Source: Siphonodentalium dalli (lineage: Eukaryota; Mollusca; Scaphopoda; Gadilida; Siphonodentaliidae). From it: DNA of 64,000 nucleotides. A program made the translations under genes and the position numbers. The notes below the pieces were generated by a model, which did no database searches, was not told the DNA's origin, and was given only the letters and a program-made list of their open reading frames with translations. Numbering within the stretch: position 1 is the first letter of the stretch; each line of letters opens with the position of its first letter. Positions 23,640-35,400 of the stretch are shown piece by piece. The stretch is taken from the NCBI GenBank assembly GCA_032622095.1, contig CP136063.1, positions 86,653,980 through 86,717,979 of the forward strand, given 5' to 3'.

Positions 23640-25791
23640 GTAACATTAGATAATTATGTGTATTGGATTACTGCACCTACATACTGCACTGTATAGCAGC
23701 ACTCAGGATAAATGAAATAAATATAATACCTGTATATGCAGGTATATGCGAAACATTGACTGGGCCTAATCAGTTTAGAAGATGCACGTAAAACAGGTAT
23801 AGTTCACCCCACATTGTCTATAGTGCATGCTATTATCATTCGCTTTGATAATATGTGGTCTGAATATTTCAAGATGAATGAACATTCCAATGCTTAAAAA
23901 CATTGCTAACTATAATAAACAACATGTAGTTGTTAGGTTTCCCTCCATATTGTTATGGTGCGCCAATAGATGTGCAACAAACGATATAATTAATATGTCC
24001 GTCCCTCAAATGGTTAACGTTATTATATTCAGTCATGCTGTGTCTTAACATTTTAATCCATCGTGGATTTATACCGGTTTTGATCGACCAAGAAACTTTT
24101 GTCATCAACACATAATCATGATATACAAATTAGTAGAGTGATTTCCCCTGGGTCCGGCTAGGATTAGCATACAACAATCATGGCAGCTGAATGATCACTA
24201 ATGCATGGATGAAAAGTACACGAAAAAATGCACAAATGTGTTTCCCAAAACGTCAAATAAAGCACAGTGACATGTAGCGCGCTCCGCTGCCCGCCACTTT
24301 TCTGCTGCCCATAGACGCCGCTTCTATATATGCGCCTGCTTCACGTTAATGGTAGTGTCCTTATTAGAGACCTTTCGCAAAACTCACGTTTACGATTACG
24401 GATACGGATAGGGTACTACGTCACCAACATTTGTGTACTTTCTAATCGTTGTCGTATTTTACTATCCGTAATAACGGTTACGATTTAATGTCGCTATATC
24501 ACAAAACATTTATGGGGCTCTGAGTCTTGATCATCAAGCAGGGTCTATAGTAAACTGAGCATACCTTTAAAAGTCTTCATCATGCATTTATTAGATACTC
24601 ATGTAATACCGAACGGAACACAATCCAACATCACGGACGACATCACATATCTAAACAGGTAGCTAGACATCCAACATCAAACATCAGACATCAAGATGAG
24701 AGATCCAGATGACCAACGAAATAAGTGAAGCGAAGCGAAGATCGAGACCCTGGCGAACAAATACATGGGTTGTAGTTGCTGCCTAAATATATATCCAGAA
24801 TGGATATAAATAAATATGTGAAATGTGATTGTGTCCATAAACCAACTTCCCTATTGTCGATATAAACAACTATTTTGACACAATCCTAACTGTGACGAAC
24901 AGTTAGAAATAAAACCTATATGCTAGTATAAAAGGGAGATTATGAACGCAGCGTGCGATTTCGACATCCCTAAACTATTGGGCAAATATATTTATTGCAA
25001 AAGTGACAAACTCTGAACTTCCAAAAACGAAGACAATATATAATATTATTAAAAACATTATAATAACGAGTGTAAAAACATAACAAATACCACATACCAT
25101 ACTGGGAGGAGCATAGGTCAAGATGTAATAACGTAGTATTCATTTCTTATACTTCTTAACTGAATTCTTCAAGGCATTTGAAGAATTTACGCTAACACTG
25201 AGTGTGTAACGACGGAACGATGTTGTCACCTCGAACGCTAATTATCAACTGAAAAGCGCGGCGAATAAAGTTACCTGTGATTGGCTGAAATCCAATAGTG
25301 TACGACAGTTTGGTCTAATATTGGGCGCTAAACTAGACAGAAAATAGATAGAGAATAGACAAGTGGATAAGTTATTGGGCGTAGATAGAAATGCGAAATA
25401 GCAAAATAGAGAACAGGAATCTAACTAGGAACGGTAAGTGTATAGAACGGAATAGCGCGGAATGGAACGAAATTAACCAAGTACGCGGAATGAAATGATT
25501 ACAATGCGGCTATAAAATGTATATTAGTGAGTTAGGTTTAATAACTTAGTTAGTATACATGTGTAGCATGTAATAAAGGCATATACTGCTTTTGTATATA
25601 AAATAGCACTGTCACATGTATATCATGTAAACCATACAGTTATATTGAGCTACGACCTCGGTGTGCTGTTTAGATTGGCAATCACTGCACTCGTCGTCGT
25701 GAATCTAGAGCTTCCCGCGAAATAAGATCGCTATTCACAACGGATAGTCATCAGGCTGCGACACAAAGCATTGCAATAATAGAAGTGCACT
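23640..25791. other. Intergenic stretch without a recognised gene
   Basis: AT-rich, no frame of interest. Short imperfect repeats occur near 24640-24720 (ACATC words) and 25320-25480 (AATAGA/GGAATA words). Two CCAAT-type words in opposite orientation lie near 25280-25300. No tRNA or long repeat was recognised. Confidence 0.4.
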
Positions 25792-25920
25792 ATGAAGCCA
25801 GTCGCCAAAAAATACACGGCTGACATGGATTTGGTGTTACTTAAAGAATATTTGGCACACCCACCGACATCAACAGAGCTCAGCAGTCTCTGTCAGGATT
25901 GTTCTTTGCATTTATTTTAA
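25792..25920 (+). pseudogene. Fragment resembling Myb/SANT-like protein N-terminus
   Basis: A 42-codon frame starts MKPVAKKYTADMDLVLLKEY. The pattern K-x-(F/Y)-T-x-x-x-D-x-x-L-L-K-E-x-L-A-x-x-P is the opening helix of Myb/SANT-like proteins associated with PIF/Harbinger elements and their domesticated relatives (family knowledge, from memory). The frame diverges after residue about 34 and stops at 25918. A coiled-coil tail of the type that ends such proteins lies on the same strand at 31265-31471, beyond LINE A, so the gene may have been broken by insertions. It is too short to be sure. Confidence 0.4.
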
Positions 25921-26594
25921 ATTTAAAAAACACAACTCGCACAAATGCGGAATTTAAAGATACTCAATCCGATTAGATTTCCCATAATCTTCAGCTTCTT
26001 AAAACAACGATTTAAAAAAAAATGCCGCTTCAGTTATCAGAATCGAGTAATTGCCTAAAATTAATGCTAACCACAGTCAACTATAGTATAAAATTGCCCA
26101 AAACCTGTTATTTATCAACATTTTGTTCAACGTATAAGCATAATGTTTCAAACGATCGTGTGTGCAATGGGTTTACTAATCCAGTATCCCTCAATTATAA
26201 TTTGATTACGTTTTGTACACGGAAATTCGTATTTTAATTTACGCCATTTTATGGCTCCAGCCATAAATTCAATTTATATTAAATTATTAACTTTTAAATT
26301 ATTAAATTTTAAGATAGCCTATTAACCTGAGCGTTTACAGAATACATCTTCGACTCAAATTACTTATGTTTCTATATAGTATCGATTATAGATCGTTGTT
26401 ATCACCGGACATTTATTGAAAATGGCGTACAGTACCCCTTTAAACATTTCATAATATTTTTATTATTTTAAGTAACAAGTCAAGTAATGTTATTTCTAGG
26501 AAGCGAGAGAAGATTATTTTTCTTTATAGAAGAAAATATGTTTTGACAGTGTAAACTTTTACAGTTTGCTGATTTTCTTTCAGAGAGGATCAAC
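25921..26594. repeat. AT-rich stretch with a dispersed repeat
   Basis: 25960-26090 shares CGCTTCAGTTATCAGAAT, TAATTGCC and AATGCTAACC with 19630-19680, a diverged dispersed repeat. The rest is AT-rich with no gene seen. Confidence 0.45.
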
Positions 26595-29500
26595 GAGATA
26601 TCTTTATTATCTCCAAGTATAGGAGAGATCAATATACATGACATATAATTACAGTTGGATTAAAGTGGGCTCCCCCGGCCAGTGTGGTGGGCCGTTATGT
26701 ACAAGTATGGAGAGGTGTTGAAAACCACGAGAGTGAAGCATATATGCACTTGAATGTTCACTACAGCTTTTGTTGCAGGAAAATCTGATTTGTCCAATAC
26801 TAGTATATATGAAAGTTAGTCGTTACAACATGCGTGGGTGTTGAGAAGATAATTACAATGGACGTGAGACGGGTTGCTAAACCCCATTCCTGATCATTGT
26901 GCTGAGAACGTACAGGTACTTCGCAGAATATAGTACTAGTTCCTTGAGGCAGTGATGGGATATGTGTTCTGTTAGGGTTTCCAGAGAACTTCGGAGGAGG
27001 GTTGCTACCAAGTCATCTTTGGCTAACGACGAAAGGTAAAAATATTCGGGTATGCCGAAACGGGAGATAATCCCTTCCCAAAAAGAGTTTCTGATGATGA
27101 GAGCGTCTGGAGAAGAGCATACGAACAGGGCGTGTTCGATTTCGATCGAGTACATTTCGCTGCAGAGATGACACACTAAATTGTTGGTATAAGTTGTCCT
27201 GTTGAGAACAGTACTAAGTTTTCGATGTATTTCGACATGTAAGCATTTCCATGGAGAAGTTTCCAGACTGACCAGTTTGATAGGGGATTATGGTGAACTT
27301 TCCACAGAATTCGCAAGGATGGATCGGACGAAACTTTGGTCTGCCACGAGGAAATGAACGTTCCCCTGACAGCTACCTTCAAAAGAGTTATCCACGATGA
27401 CAGTTTTGGGTAGACCCCATGGTCCAGGTAGTCGTTCAAATAGTCCAAAAGATCGTATTTGGCTAATATGGAGAACCTTTCCTGGACAAAACCACTGGAG
27501 CGATTGTATAGTCTGTACAGGTGTGCTTTCAGGAGAAACAGACGTAATAGTAATTGATGGTCGAACGATAGATGGATAAGACGTCCCAGGAAGCAAAGTT
27601 TTTTGATATGCAGTTGATATTCAATTGGTAGAAATCCAAGAAGACCTAGCGATAGCCTAGTTGACGCTCGTTTAGGGAGGGATTGTGCGTATTTGCGCAA
27701 GTTCTGGCGGCTTTGTTCATAATGGTGATGGCGGAACTTTGATCAAAAGGAACCACCTCGACACCGTAAAGAGCTCTCGGTAGAACAACAGTTTTGAGGA
27801 CATTTTTCATGGTGATGGGTGCAGTGGATTTCATAAGTTTGTTACCCATGATATTGAAAAAGTTATTCCTCATTTTTGTCGACACAGACGAGGCGGAATT
27901 GACCTGCTTAACAAACTTGTCCGGAATTAAACCAAGATGGGCACATTCTGTAACTTCCTGAACAGTTTGATTGCCCAACCTCCATATCCTTCCCGAGCGG
28001 TCATATGAGTTTTTATTCTCGTTGAATACAACGATTTTGCTCTTCGCCTGCTATATTGCACACATATGTTCAACAAGGAGTCGAGACCGGATTTCGATAG
28101 CGACATAAGGGCGATGTCGTCGGCAGTAGTAGGAGCGCCACATGGGATATTACTGATTCTTAGTCCGTATGGAGAAGTTGCTAGATCGTTAAGTAGGTCT
28201 TCTGTGAAGACGAGATAGCAGAGAGGCGACAGAACGCTACCTTGTCGAGTAGATTGCAGTATTTTGAAACTTTGCGACATGCGGCCGTCATATAGTACTT
28301 TGCTAGTCACATCCGAAAGGATGTTCTCCAACAAACTGACAAGGTATGGCGAAAATTCGAGCTGAATGAATTTGTATAGCAGGCCAGTGTGCCATACTTT
28401 GTCAAAGGCTTTCTTGGAGTCAAGGAATGCAACATATAAATTGGAGTTATTGTCTTTGGCATATGATACAGATTCCGTGAGCATGAATGACGTCATCGAA
28501 CAGCTGATACCTTTCTGAAAACCTATCTGTTGTGCATTCGGAAATCGTTTCATTTGGTGACTTTGAAGAAGGCGGCTCAACAGAATGGATTCGAATAGTT
28601 TGTATATAACCGATAGAAGTGTTATGGAACGGTAACTATCAGGAGAAGTCGGTGGTTTAGGCGGTCCTTTGTATAACGAAATGACTATTCCTTCTTTCAC
28701 CGTTGGTGGAATCCACCCCATGCGGAATATACCGTCATATAGTCTTTTGATGCATGCAATGAAGGAAGTCGGAGCGTGCAACAAATGTTCATTCGATAAG
28801 TCATCTTCTCCACCCGCTTTGTTCTTTTTCAGTTTCCTCACACGAAGAACGATTTCGGTGAGCTCGACTGGTTGACATTGCGGGCAGTTCGGTTGCAAGG
28901 GATCTTTAGCAAGGGAAACATAGCTATCAACTTCTCTGGTAACGTGGTCCTCAAACTCTGGCTCATAGTGGGGTGGTGGATTGAACAATTCTCTGAAGTA
29001 CTCAGACCAGCCAGAAAGTGTTTCATCCGCGTCACGTTTCAGAGACCCGTTGAATTCCATAACCGATCCGATTTGAGAGACATGTGAACGGTTTCGGTTG
29101 ATAGACCGCCAGAAGGACATTTGGTTGGAGGCAGAGTCGCAATCAAGTTTGTTTTGTTGATTGGATAGGTACGCATTGAACGCAGAGTGGTGAGCTTTCC
29201 TAAAAGTCCTTTTAGCGTCTTTATACTGAACAAACGTGGAGGAGGTAAATACTCGTGGTCGACCAGCAAGCGACCACAATTTGTATTTTGACTTGCAATC
29301 AGAGCTCAGTCTGCTGAGTTGTTTATTCCAGAATGGTTTCAAGTGTGCGTGGTAGGACATTGGAGGGATAGTCTTTTCTGCGCTAGCAATTAAAATGTCG
29401 GCACAATTGCGATAATATGAATCAAGGTCATTTTTGTCGTTTATCTCTTTGGTCAGTAACGGTTTGCACAGGGAAGTTAGATCGTCTTGATAAGACTTCA

Positions 29501-31262
29501 TGTATTCACATTTCCAGCGATATTTTTTCCTCGTGTAATTTGACGGTGGTTTTAGTATAGGAGCTACATCTATACAACATAACACAGGTCTGTGGTTTGA
29601 ACTATTAGTTGCTGCATCTTCAGTGACATTAGTTTTAGATACACATTTAACCATCATGTCGGAGATGACAATGTGATCGAGCAGCGAAGGAGTCGCGCCG
29701 TCATAGTAAGGGACGTATGAGAAGTCACTGCCAGTACAGGATGATAATGTAGTGAGTGCTGTCAGGTTGTGCTGTTCGAAGAAAGCATCTAATGCTCTAG
29801 CACGTGGACACGTTAAGCTTGAAAGTGTCGTGCTATAGTTTTTCCCCAAATTCCCATTAATATCATAGGACCATTCGGTTCCAGGCGTGAGGTAATGTCA
29901 GCTAAATCTGATAAACAGTCGAGAAAATAAGAAATGTCGTGATTGGCACCGGGTAGATATACTTGGATCACGGAGAGAAATGAACTAGTATTCATCTTGA
30001 TCTGCAGAGAGATCATTCTATCATTTGGAGATTCAATCTCGATACACTGGATACTTTTGTGGACAAGGATAGCTATTCCGTCTTTCAAAAGACAACCTCC
30101 ATTCGCAGTTCGAATCGAACGACCCGGTTTCGCAATGTAAATGTAATCATGTGAGAGAATTCCGAAGGACGACAGTGAAAATTCGTCGAGCCAATGTTCA
30201 GAAATGCCGACGATCTGGAAATAGTCCGATGCCAGCATATCACTTAAATGGGAAGCACTCCCCTTGAAACCTGTCATGTTCCAGGTGCATATATTCAGCT
30301 TATTTGTAATAGCCATTGTTTGTTGAGCTGGGAGCTTCTGAGTACCAAGCCCTGTAGTAGACGCCTGCGGGCCAGAAACGATTGTCAAATAGTGGGATGC
30401 TTTCGTCTTTGGATACATTTAAACGAGCACTCCCAATTCTGGAACTAGCCATGAGCTTCAAGAACGTTGGCTTGATACCTCTTTCAGAGAGAAAGTGAGC
30501 GAGGCCATTCTCTGTAGAACTTTCATCGATACCGCCTACGAAAAGACGCACTGTTCTTGTCCGATGGACGACTGCGAATACATTTCGGTCATTATCTGAA
30601 CGAGGATTCCTGTCGGAAATACGTGCGGATTTGCGACTGGGGTTCCTCTTTAATGCCGCAGGACGTCTGTCGTTCCGTATTAGAGTTTTAATTTGCATCG
30701 GTGCGCTCAGAGCATCGGCATAAGAATCAGGCGGACCGTCAGTGTTCACATGCTCAGCATGTTGTCGAGGAGGGGGTCTTTGTGTATAGGGTAATCCCTA
30801 CTACGTTCGCCATGTGTTGACAAATTATGAGCAGGATCGTCACTGTCCACGGATGTTCGTTGTATATCGCTATAGTTGTCGATGAACTTGAATATTTCTG
30901 ACAGATGTTTGCCAGCCTCTGGTTCGGTTGTTACTTCAATGGGAGCAGGTTTTATACGAACCGGGGTGCGTTTAGAGTGGGAGTAATCATCGCTGTTGAT
31001 CGAGAGATTTACTTCACAAATATTCAGATTTGCACTGTTATTCGACGTATTGAGCTTCGAGTCTATAGGTACAGATGTGTCAGCATCAACATGAAGATTC
31101 GCCTGTTTGTTAGAGTCACATTTTGTGTTCACGTTGGCTGTTACAGGAGAAACCGAGTTGTACACACGTTCACTTGAGTTCTCGGGGGATGTGGATGGCC
31201 CACTGACAGAGCAACTCCGCTTCGCGTGTGATTCGAATGGAGAACCAGTTTCAATGCGTGAC
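26595..31262 (-). mobile_element. LINE A: decayed two-ORF APE-type non-LTR retrotransposon
   Basis: Nearly full-length element in minus orientation: ORF1 (31279-30300), ORF2 with endonuclease, reverse transcriptase and a C-terminal zinc motif (30316-26877), and a 3' tail rich in GAGATAATAAAGATATCTC near 26600. The 5' boundary is set near 31262, where a plus-strand coiled-coil frame begins abruptly. At least five frameshifts make it inactive. Clade not assigned. Target-site duplications were not resolved. Confidence 0.85.
26877..30418 (-). pseudogene. LINE A ORF2: APE endonuclease / reverse transcriptase, frameshifted
   Basis: Five overlapping frames read in order: 30418-29813 (ICTWNMTGFKG, the first endonuclease motif, and SEHWLDE), 29849-27927 (DHIVISD and NHRPVL of the endonuclease end; reverse transcriptase with SYRSITLLSVIYKLFE, AFLDSKKAFDKVW motif A, RQGSVLSPLCYLVF motif B and TADDIALMS motif C), 27978-27646, 27700-27176, and 27176-26877 with CHLCSEMYSIEIEHALFVC, a C-x2-C-x9-H-x4-C zinc motif. 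The likely start is MAITNKLN at 30316, overlapping the end of ORF1 by 17 bases. Single-base shifts lie within 29813-29849, 27927-27978, 27646-27700 and near 27176. The catalytic ADD is retained but the protein cannot be made. Confidence 0.88.
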
Positions 31263-31279
31263 CATTGACTTCCAAACAA
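30300..31279 (-). pseudogene. LINE A ORF1: gag-like RNA-binding protein, frameshifted
   Basis: Two frames, 31279-30746 (177 codons, Ser/Asn-rich, low complexity) and 30749-30300 (149 codons), overlap by three bases and are probably one ORF1 with a single-base shift. The second part has an RRM-like strand (VRLFVGGIDE) and ends with a segment FWPAGVYYRAW, the WP-x-G-x-x-x-R pattern found near the end of many invertebrate LINE ORF1 proteins. ORF1 would coat the element RNA. Confidence 0.6.
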
Positions 31280-31471
31280 CTGAAGAGGTGTGTGCGACAG
31301 GACTATGATGCATATCTACGCGAGAAGAGTGACAAAGAATTCGAGAAACGGGAAAAGGAATTGGAGCTAGAAAGGGAGGGTTTGGCTATACAAAGGGCGA
31401 ACGTAGAAGCCAGGAACAACATGGACGAGAAGCTTGCGGATTTACTGATGAATTTAATTCAAAAAACATGA
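31265..31471 (+). pseudogene. Coiled-coil C-terminal fragment (possible Myb/SANT-like gene tail)
   Basis: A 69-codon frame on the plus strand directly at the 5' edge of LINE A: SDKEFEKREKELELEREG followed by a heptad-rich helix and ending LADLLMNLIQKT. Glu/Lys/Leu-rich helices of this form close many Myb/SANT-like transposon-derived proteins. The in-frame stop at 31259-31261 lies inside LINE A, so the frame has been cut by the insertion. No initiator is needed; it is a 3' remnant. Linkage to 25792-25920 is an inference from strand, order and family. Confidence 0.45.
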
Positions 31472-31712
31472 AACTTCAATTACAATGATAATAGGTTATA
31501 CTATAGCCAGCTAGTACATCAACAGATATCGAATGTCAACACAAGTAACATATACGACAATGTGCTGATGGGATGCACATGCAGGGAATCTCGTGGATCG
31601 TATATCACCATGGCGAACTGACTGGCGTTTACTCAGCGATCAAATTGCATATTAACCCTTCCTTTACTTATACTTATTACTTATATTATGGATTTTCCAT
31701 CAATTATAAATG

Positions 31713-31877
31713 TACAGTAATGCCCTAATTAAGTAATCGACACTTTAACTACAGCAGAATTATGGATGGGGAGAGCTTTCCGGTGAATGGCAACAAGCCA
31801 TATTTCCGACTAAATCCTGAAAAGTTACCCATAATTCTGCTGTAGTTAAAGAGTCGATTACTTTGGGCATTACTGTT
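31713..31877. mobile_element. Mariner-type MITE, solitary copy
   Basis: 165-bp palindromic element between ACAGTAATGCCC and GGGCATTACTGT. Arms of about 60 bases include AGTAATCGAC and AACTACAGCAGAATTATGG. It belongs to the same family as the three tandem copies at 40749-41226. CAGT ends next to TA are typical of Tc1/mariner elements. Confidence 0.85.
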
Positions 31878-32099
31878 TACACTGGAATGGTATATTGTCT
31901 TCGTGATTTCATTTCTGACCATGTATGAAATACTTCAGGAAGCCCTTTGTTTGGCTAATATTGTTGTCAAATTGGAGTCAATAGCCTTACTCAGTGTTAT
32001 AATCGAGTATAAATTCGAAACTCATTCACCCCAGCAATATAATAAGACGATTGTGACATATTAAGCCGCGAAAAAAACACCGTCATTATCATTATCATT

Positions 32100-32930
32100 C
32101 ATAATTCTTGTTCCGGACACTCGACGGGACAGTCGCATTAGTGCTGGCAGCGCTAATCCGTTGAGTGACCGTGAGTTTTATGTCGGGCTTGGCTGGACAT
32201 GGATAGCTTAATCCCCAGCCAAGTTCGCAACGTGCTGAGCGATTTCCACTCGGCTCATTGTGTGCGTTGGAACATCCATGCACATGATGGCCGGGTGGAC
32301 GTGGTTTTGGAGTATCGAGTCGCCCCGGCTCGATATGGCCGACCGGGGTCCATCGGTCCGGGGCTGGCCAGACCACCACAGATGTGACCAAGATAAAGAA
32401 GACAAAGAAGAAGACCCCATCACGTCGCCGCAGGGACGCCGACAGGAAGGCCAGGTGGAGACAGGGGAGAACTGAGACACGCCCAGTCCCCCCCCCCCCC
32501 CCACCTGGCCTCGGAGCAAGAACATCAGCCCACTGTCGATGCGTCAGCTACCACCACCAGCGGAAACGACACGGACGTCGATGTCACCCCGGCTGTCCCT
32601 GCCGCCGACTTTGTGGTGAGGATGGAATCCTTACCACCACTTCCAGCGTCTCCTGACCCGGATGCAGCGGAGGATTTTAATCCACCGACACCGAGACATC
32701 CGACTGCATCGCGGAAGAGGAGCAGGAATCACCACCCCCTGCTCCTGTCGAAGATGGGGAATCAGTATTTGAAAGGTGTAATTTCCATCAATTGTTGTCG
32801 ATTTCGGAACTGCATGGTTGTATCGAAGACTATACGACCATGCTTCTGTGTGCCCCCCCCCCAACAACCAACCATCTATGTTGCAGAATTCCCATCTTAT
32901 TATAACTAAATTGTCGTGAACCAATAGCAA
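32100..32930 (+). pseudogene. GC-rich gag-like retroelement remnant
   Basis: A compositional island. Plus-strand frames read LSDFHSAHCVRWNIHAHDGR, a segment like VDVVLEYRVAP (32199-32387), and then in another frame KKTKKKTPSRRRRDADRKARW (32384-32656). An acidic/charged segment followed by a K-SPSR-RRD-RR block occurs in gag-like proteins of several invertebrate retroelements (from memory). Frameshifts, poly-C (near 32490 and 32857) and poly-proline indicate decay. Minus-strand frames here are shadows. Start and end are approximate. Confidence 0.35.
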
Positions 32931-33719
32931 ACTTTATATTTAAACAAACTCTAAAATATTACGTACGTTTAAACCAGATTTGATTTTTCTGCAGGATCAA
33001 CAGATGCAGGTCGAACAATTAAAAGAATTTTAAACCCTAATAATGCAAAAGATACGAAGTTGGTATGTGAATTCATAAAAGCATGCATGGAGTAAGATAA
33101 CCTACTCCTCAATACCATCAATTCAAGGACAAACACTTCTTTTCTTTTTTCTTCAAAAAAAACCATACATATACATGTAACAATTGTACTTTTTGTTTTG
33201 TTTTTGTAATAAATGTTTGTTTATGTTATAGCAGAAACCAAAATTCATTGGTATTGCTGAATAAAAACTTGAAACTTAAAACTAAAGTAAATATCGCATG
33301 TATATGTGCGCGAATCTATGTCTGGCGGCATCAACGAATTAGTTTTTTAATGGAACAGTCTCGCTCCGCAGAAACCAGCCATAGAACTTAAACCTGTAAA
33401 TTTTGTATTGCTTTTGTGTATAGAGTGGTCTATAGTTTACATGTATGTCAAAGTATGATCCTGCCTAATGTCATGTGACAAATAAAACTATTGGCTTAAA
33501 TTTCTGCAATCAGAATTTTGATAATTCCATAAATGATTCATGTCATTGGTCACATGAACATTCCATTTGAAAATTAAATTTGCTGAAAAATAGAAGAATA
33601 TAATAGATAAAAAATAACCTTGTCTTTTGTCTATGTTTATCGCGCACCCCTAAATCAATTCCAGCTGTTGGGATTCGTTTAGAAGAACTATAAACAAACT
33701 CTTTCTCCGCAATAAAGTT
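32931..33719. other. AT-rich stretch without a gene
   Basis: No gene or clear repeat recognised. Open frames on the minus strand (32969-33166, 33543-33752) are short and featureless. Confidence 0.4.
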
Positions 33720-35400
33720 ATAAATAAAATTTTGGATTTGCCATATCTTCAACTTTTCTCAACCGATTTGCAAAATTCTTTCAGGAGGAATATTCAACCG
33801 ATACGTGACAGTTAAAATAATTATCATCGAAGCAAAAACAAAATGTGGCCATTGTTTGACAGCCCCTCCCCTGATCACGCCCTTGGAGCACTATCGACCA
33901 AACTTGGCCGATATGTTCGCCTCAGGATTTTTAACAAAACCGGATATGAAACACCGACATACATTTATTCATTTTGAATGAGATACATCAGCTTGAAGAC
34001 TCTCTAGCCCAAAATTTCAATGTTAACGGTAAAAATGTTGTTTATCATCCAATTCAAGATCTTTTCCGAATGACTCGCCATCTCTTAGAGACTTTATATT
34101 CTGATTTTGGTGATCATCGAAACAAAAATAATGTGTGTACCTTTTTGACACCCCTACCCTGATCATGTCCCTGAAGTCTTGAAGGAGATGCGGCTTCAAG
34201 ATAGTCTAGCCCAAAATTTCAATGTTATTGGTCACATAACTCTGGAGTGTATTATCTGATTCAAGAAATGTGTCCATATCTATATCCTCCGTCTCTTAGA
34301 AACTTTATATTCTGAGTTTGATGATCATCTTAGCAAAAGCAAAAATTGGCACCTTTTTGCACACTCCCCTGACCACGTCCCTAATGTTACATCGACCAGA
34401 CTTGGCCCATATATTCTCCTCAGTATTCTTATAAAAACAACACATGAAAATTATTCGTTTTGAAGGAGGTGTGGCTTCAAGACACTCTAGCCCAAAATTC
34501 GATGTTTAAAGGTACGGTTGGCCTTGGCGTTGGGTATCCTGTGAAAATATTTCCACCCGTCAAAAACCGCCACAAACAGAAAGAACAACAAAATGTAGAC
34601 AGACTTTGTCCGTATACAAATAAGAAATATCGCATAAACAGTATGTTATTGTCATATATTTGACCATTGTTCATTAAACAAAAGCATAAAAAGTAACTTT
34701 TCTGGTGTTTGTTTATATTATGATGGTAAACATAAAGAGCGTTCTTTGTTGGTGAATTCCTTATATGGAACGAACAAAGAGCGTTTATGCCATTTGTGTG
34801 TTATTAGCCAGCAGCATTGTGCTGTCTTCTGTAACACAATCAGGCTCTTGCTTAGGTAAAATATAGTAAATCTTTATGATAACATGATGTTTACGCGATG
34901 GTCATGGTATATATGAACGAAACTGTATGCGTTTTAATGTTTTTCTGTTTACGGTGATTGGAACAAATATGAATATTTTCGACAAATAAGGCCTCACGTG
35001 CCTTTAAGGCCACCTAACTGGTATTTATCACCCGATTAAAAAAAAAATTCCGAATGTACAATAGCTGTCTCATAGAGACATTATATTCTGAGTTTGGTAA
35101 TGATTGTAGGAAAAAAAGTTGGCACCTTTTTGACACCCTCCCCTGATCATGTCGCTGAAGATACATCAGTATTCTTAACAAAACACCTTATTAAATACCG
35201 ACATACATGCATTCGTTTTGAAGGAGATGCGGCTTCAAGACACTAGCCCATAAATTCAAACTTTAACGTCACATAACTCTGATATTTATCAATAGATTCA
35301 AGACATTTTTGCCACTCTGTAATTGCCACATCTTAGAGACTATATATTCTGAGTTTGGTGCAAATCGATGCAAAAAACGAAATTTGAAGAAAAAAAATTA
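33720..35400. repeat. Degenerate tandem array, units of about 250-280 bp, interrupted by a MITE
   Basis: At least four diverged units share CTCTAGCCCAAAATTTCAATGTT, TCACATAACTC, TCTTAGAGACTTTATATTCTGA, TTGG(T)GATCATC, GGCACCTTTTTGACACCC and TGATCATGTCCCTGAAG (landmarks near 34003, 34204, 34484 and 35240). The third unit carries the TTAA MITE copy 2. No coding potential is conserved across units. Confidence 0.8.
34510..35003. mobile_element. TTAA-flanked MITE (piggyBac-like), copy 2
   Basis: 494 bp, flanked by TTAA at 34506-34509 and 35004-35007 and about 99% identical to 20920-21413. It sits inside a tandem-array unit; sibling units read TGTTAACGGT at the equivalent point, which supports the inferred empty site. 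Confidence 0.88.

Noticed and set aside
30905-31177. Plus-strand open frame of 90 codons
   Set aside because: It lies antisense to LINE A ORF1 and its composition mirrors that frame.
32208-32525. Minus-strand frames over the GC-rich island
   Set aside because: Glycine/proline/serine-rich shadow of the plus-strand gag-like frames, caused by high GC.
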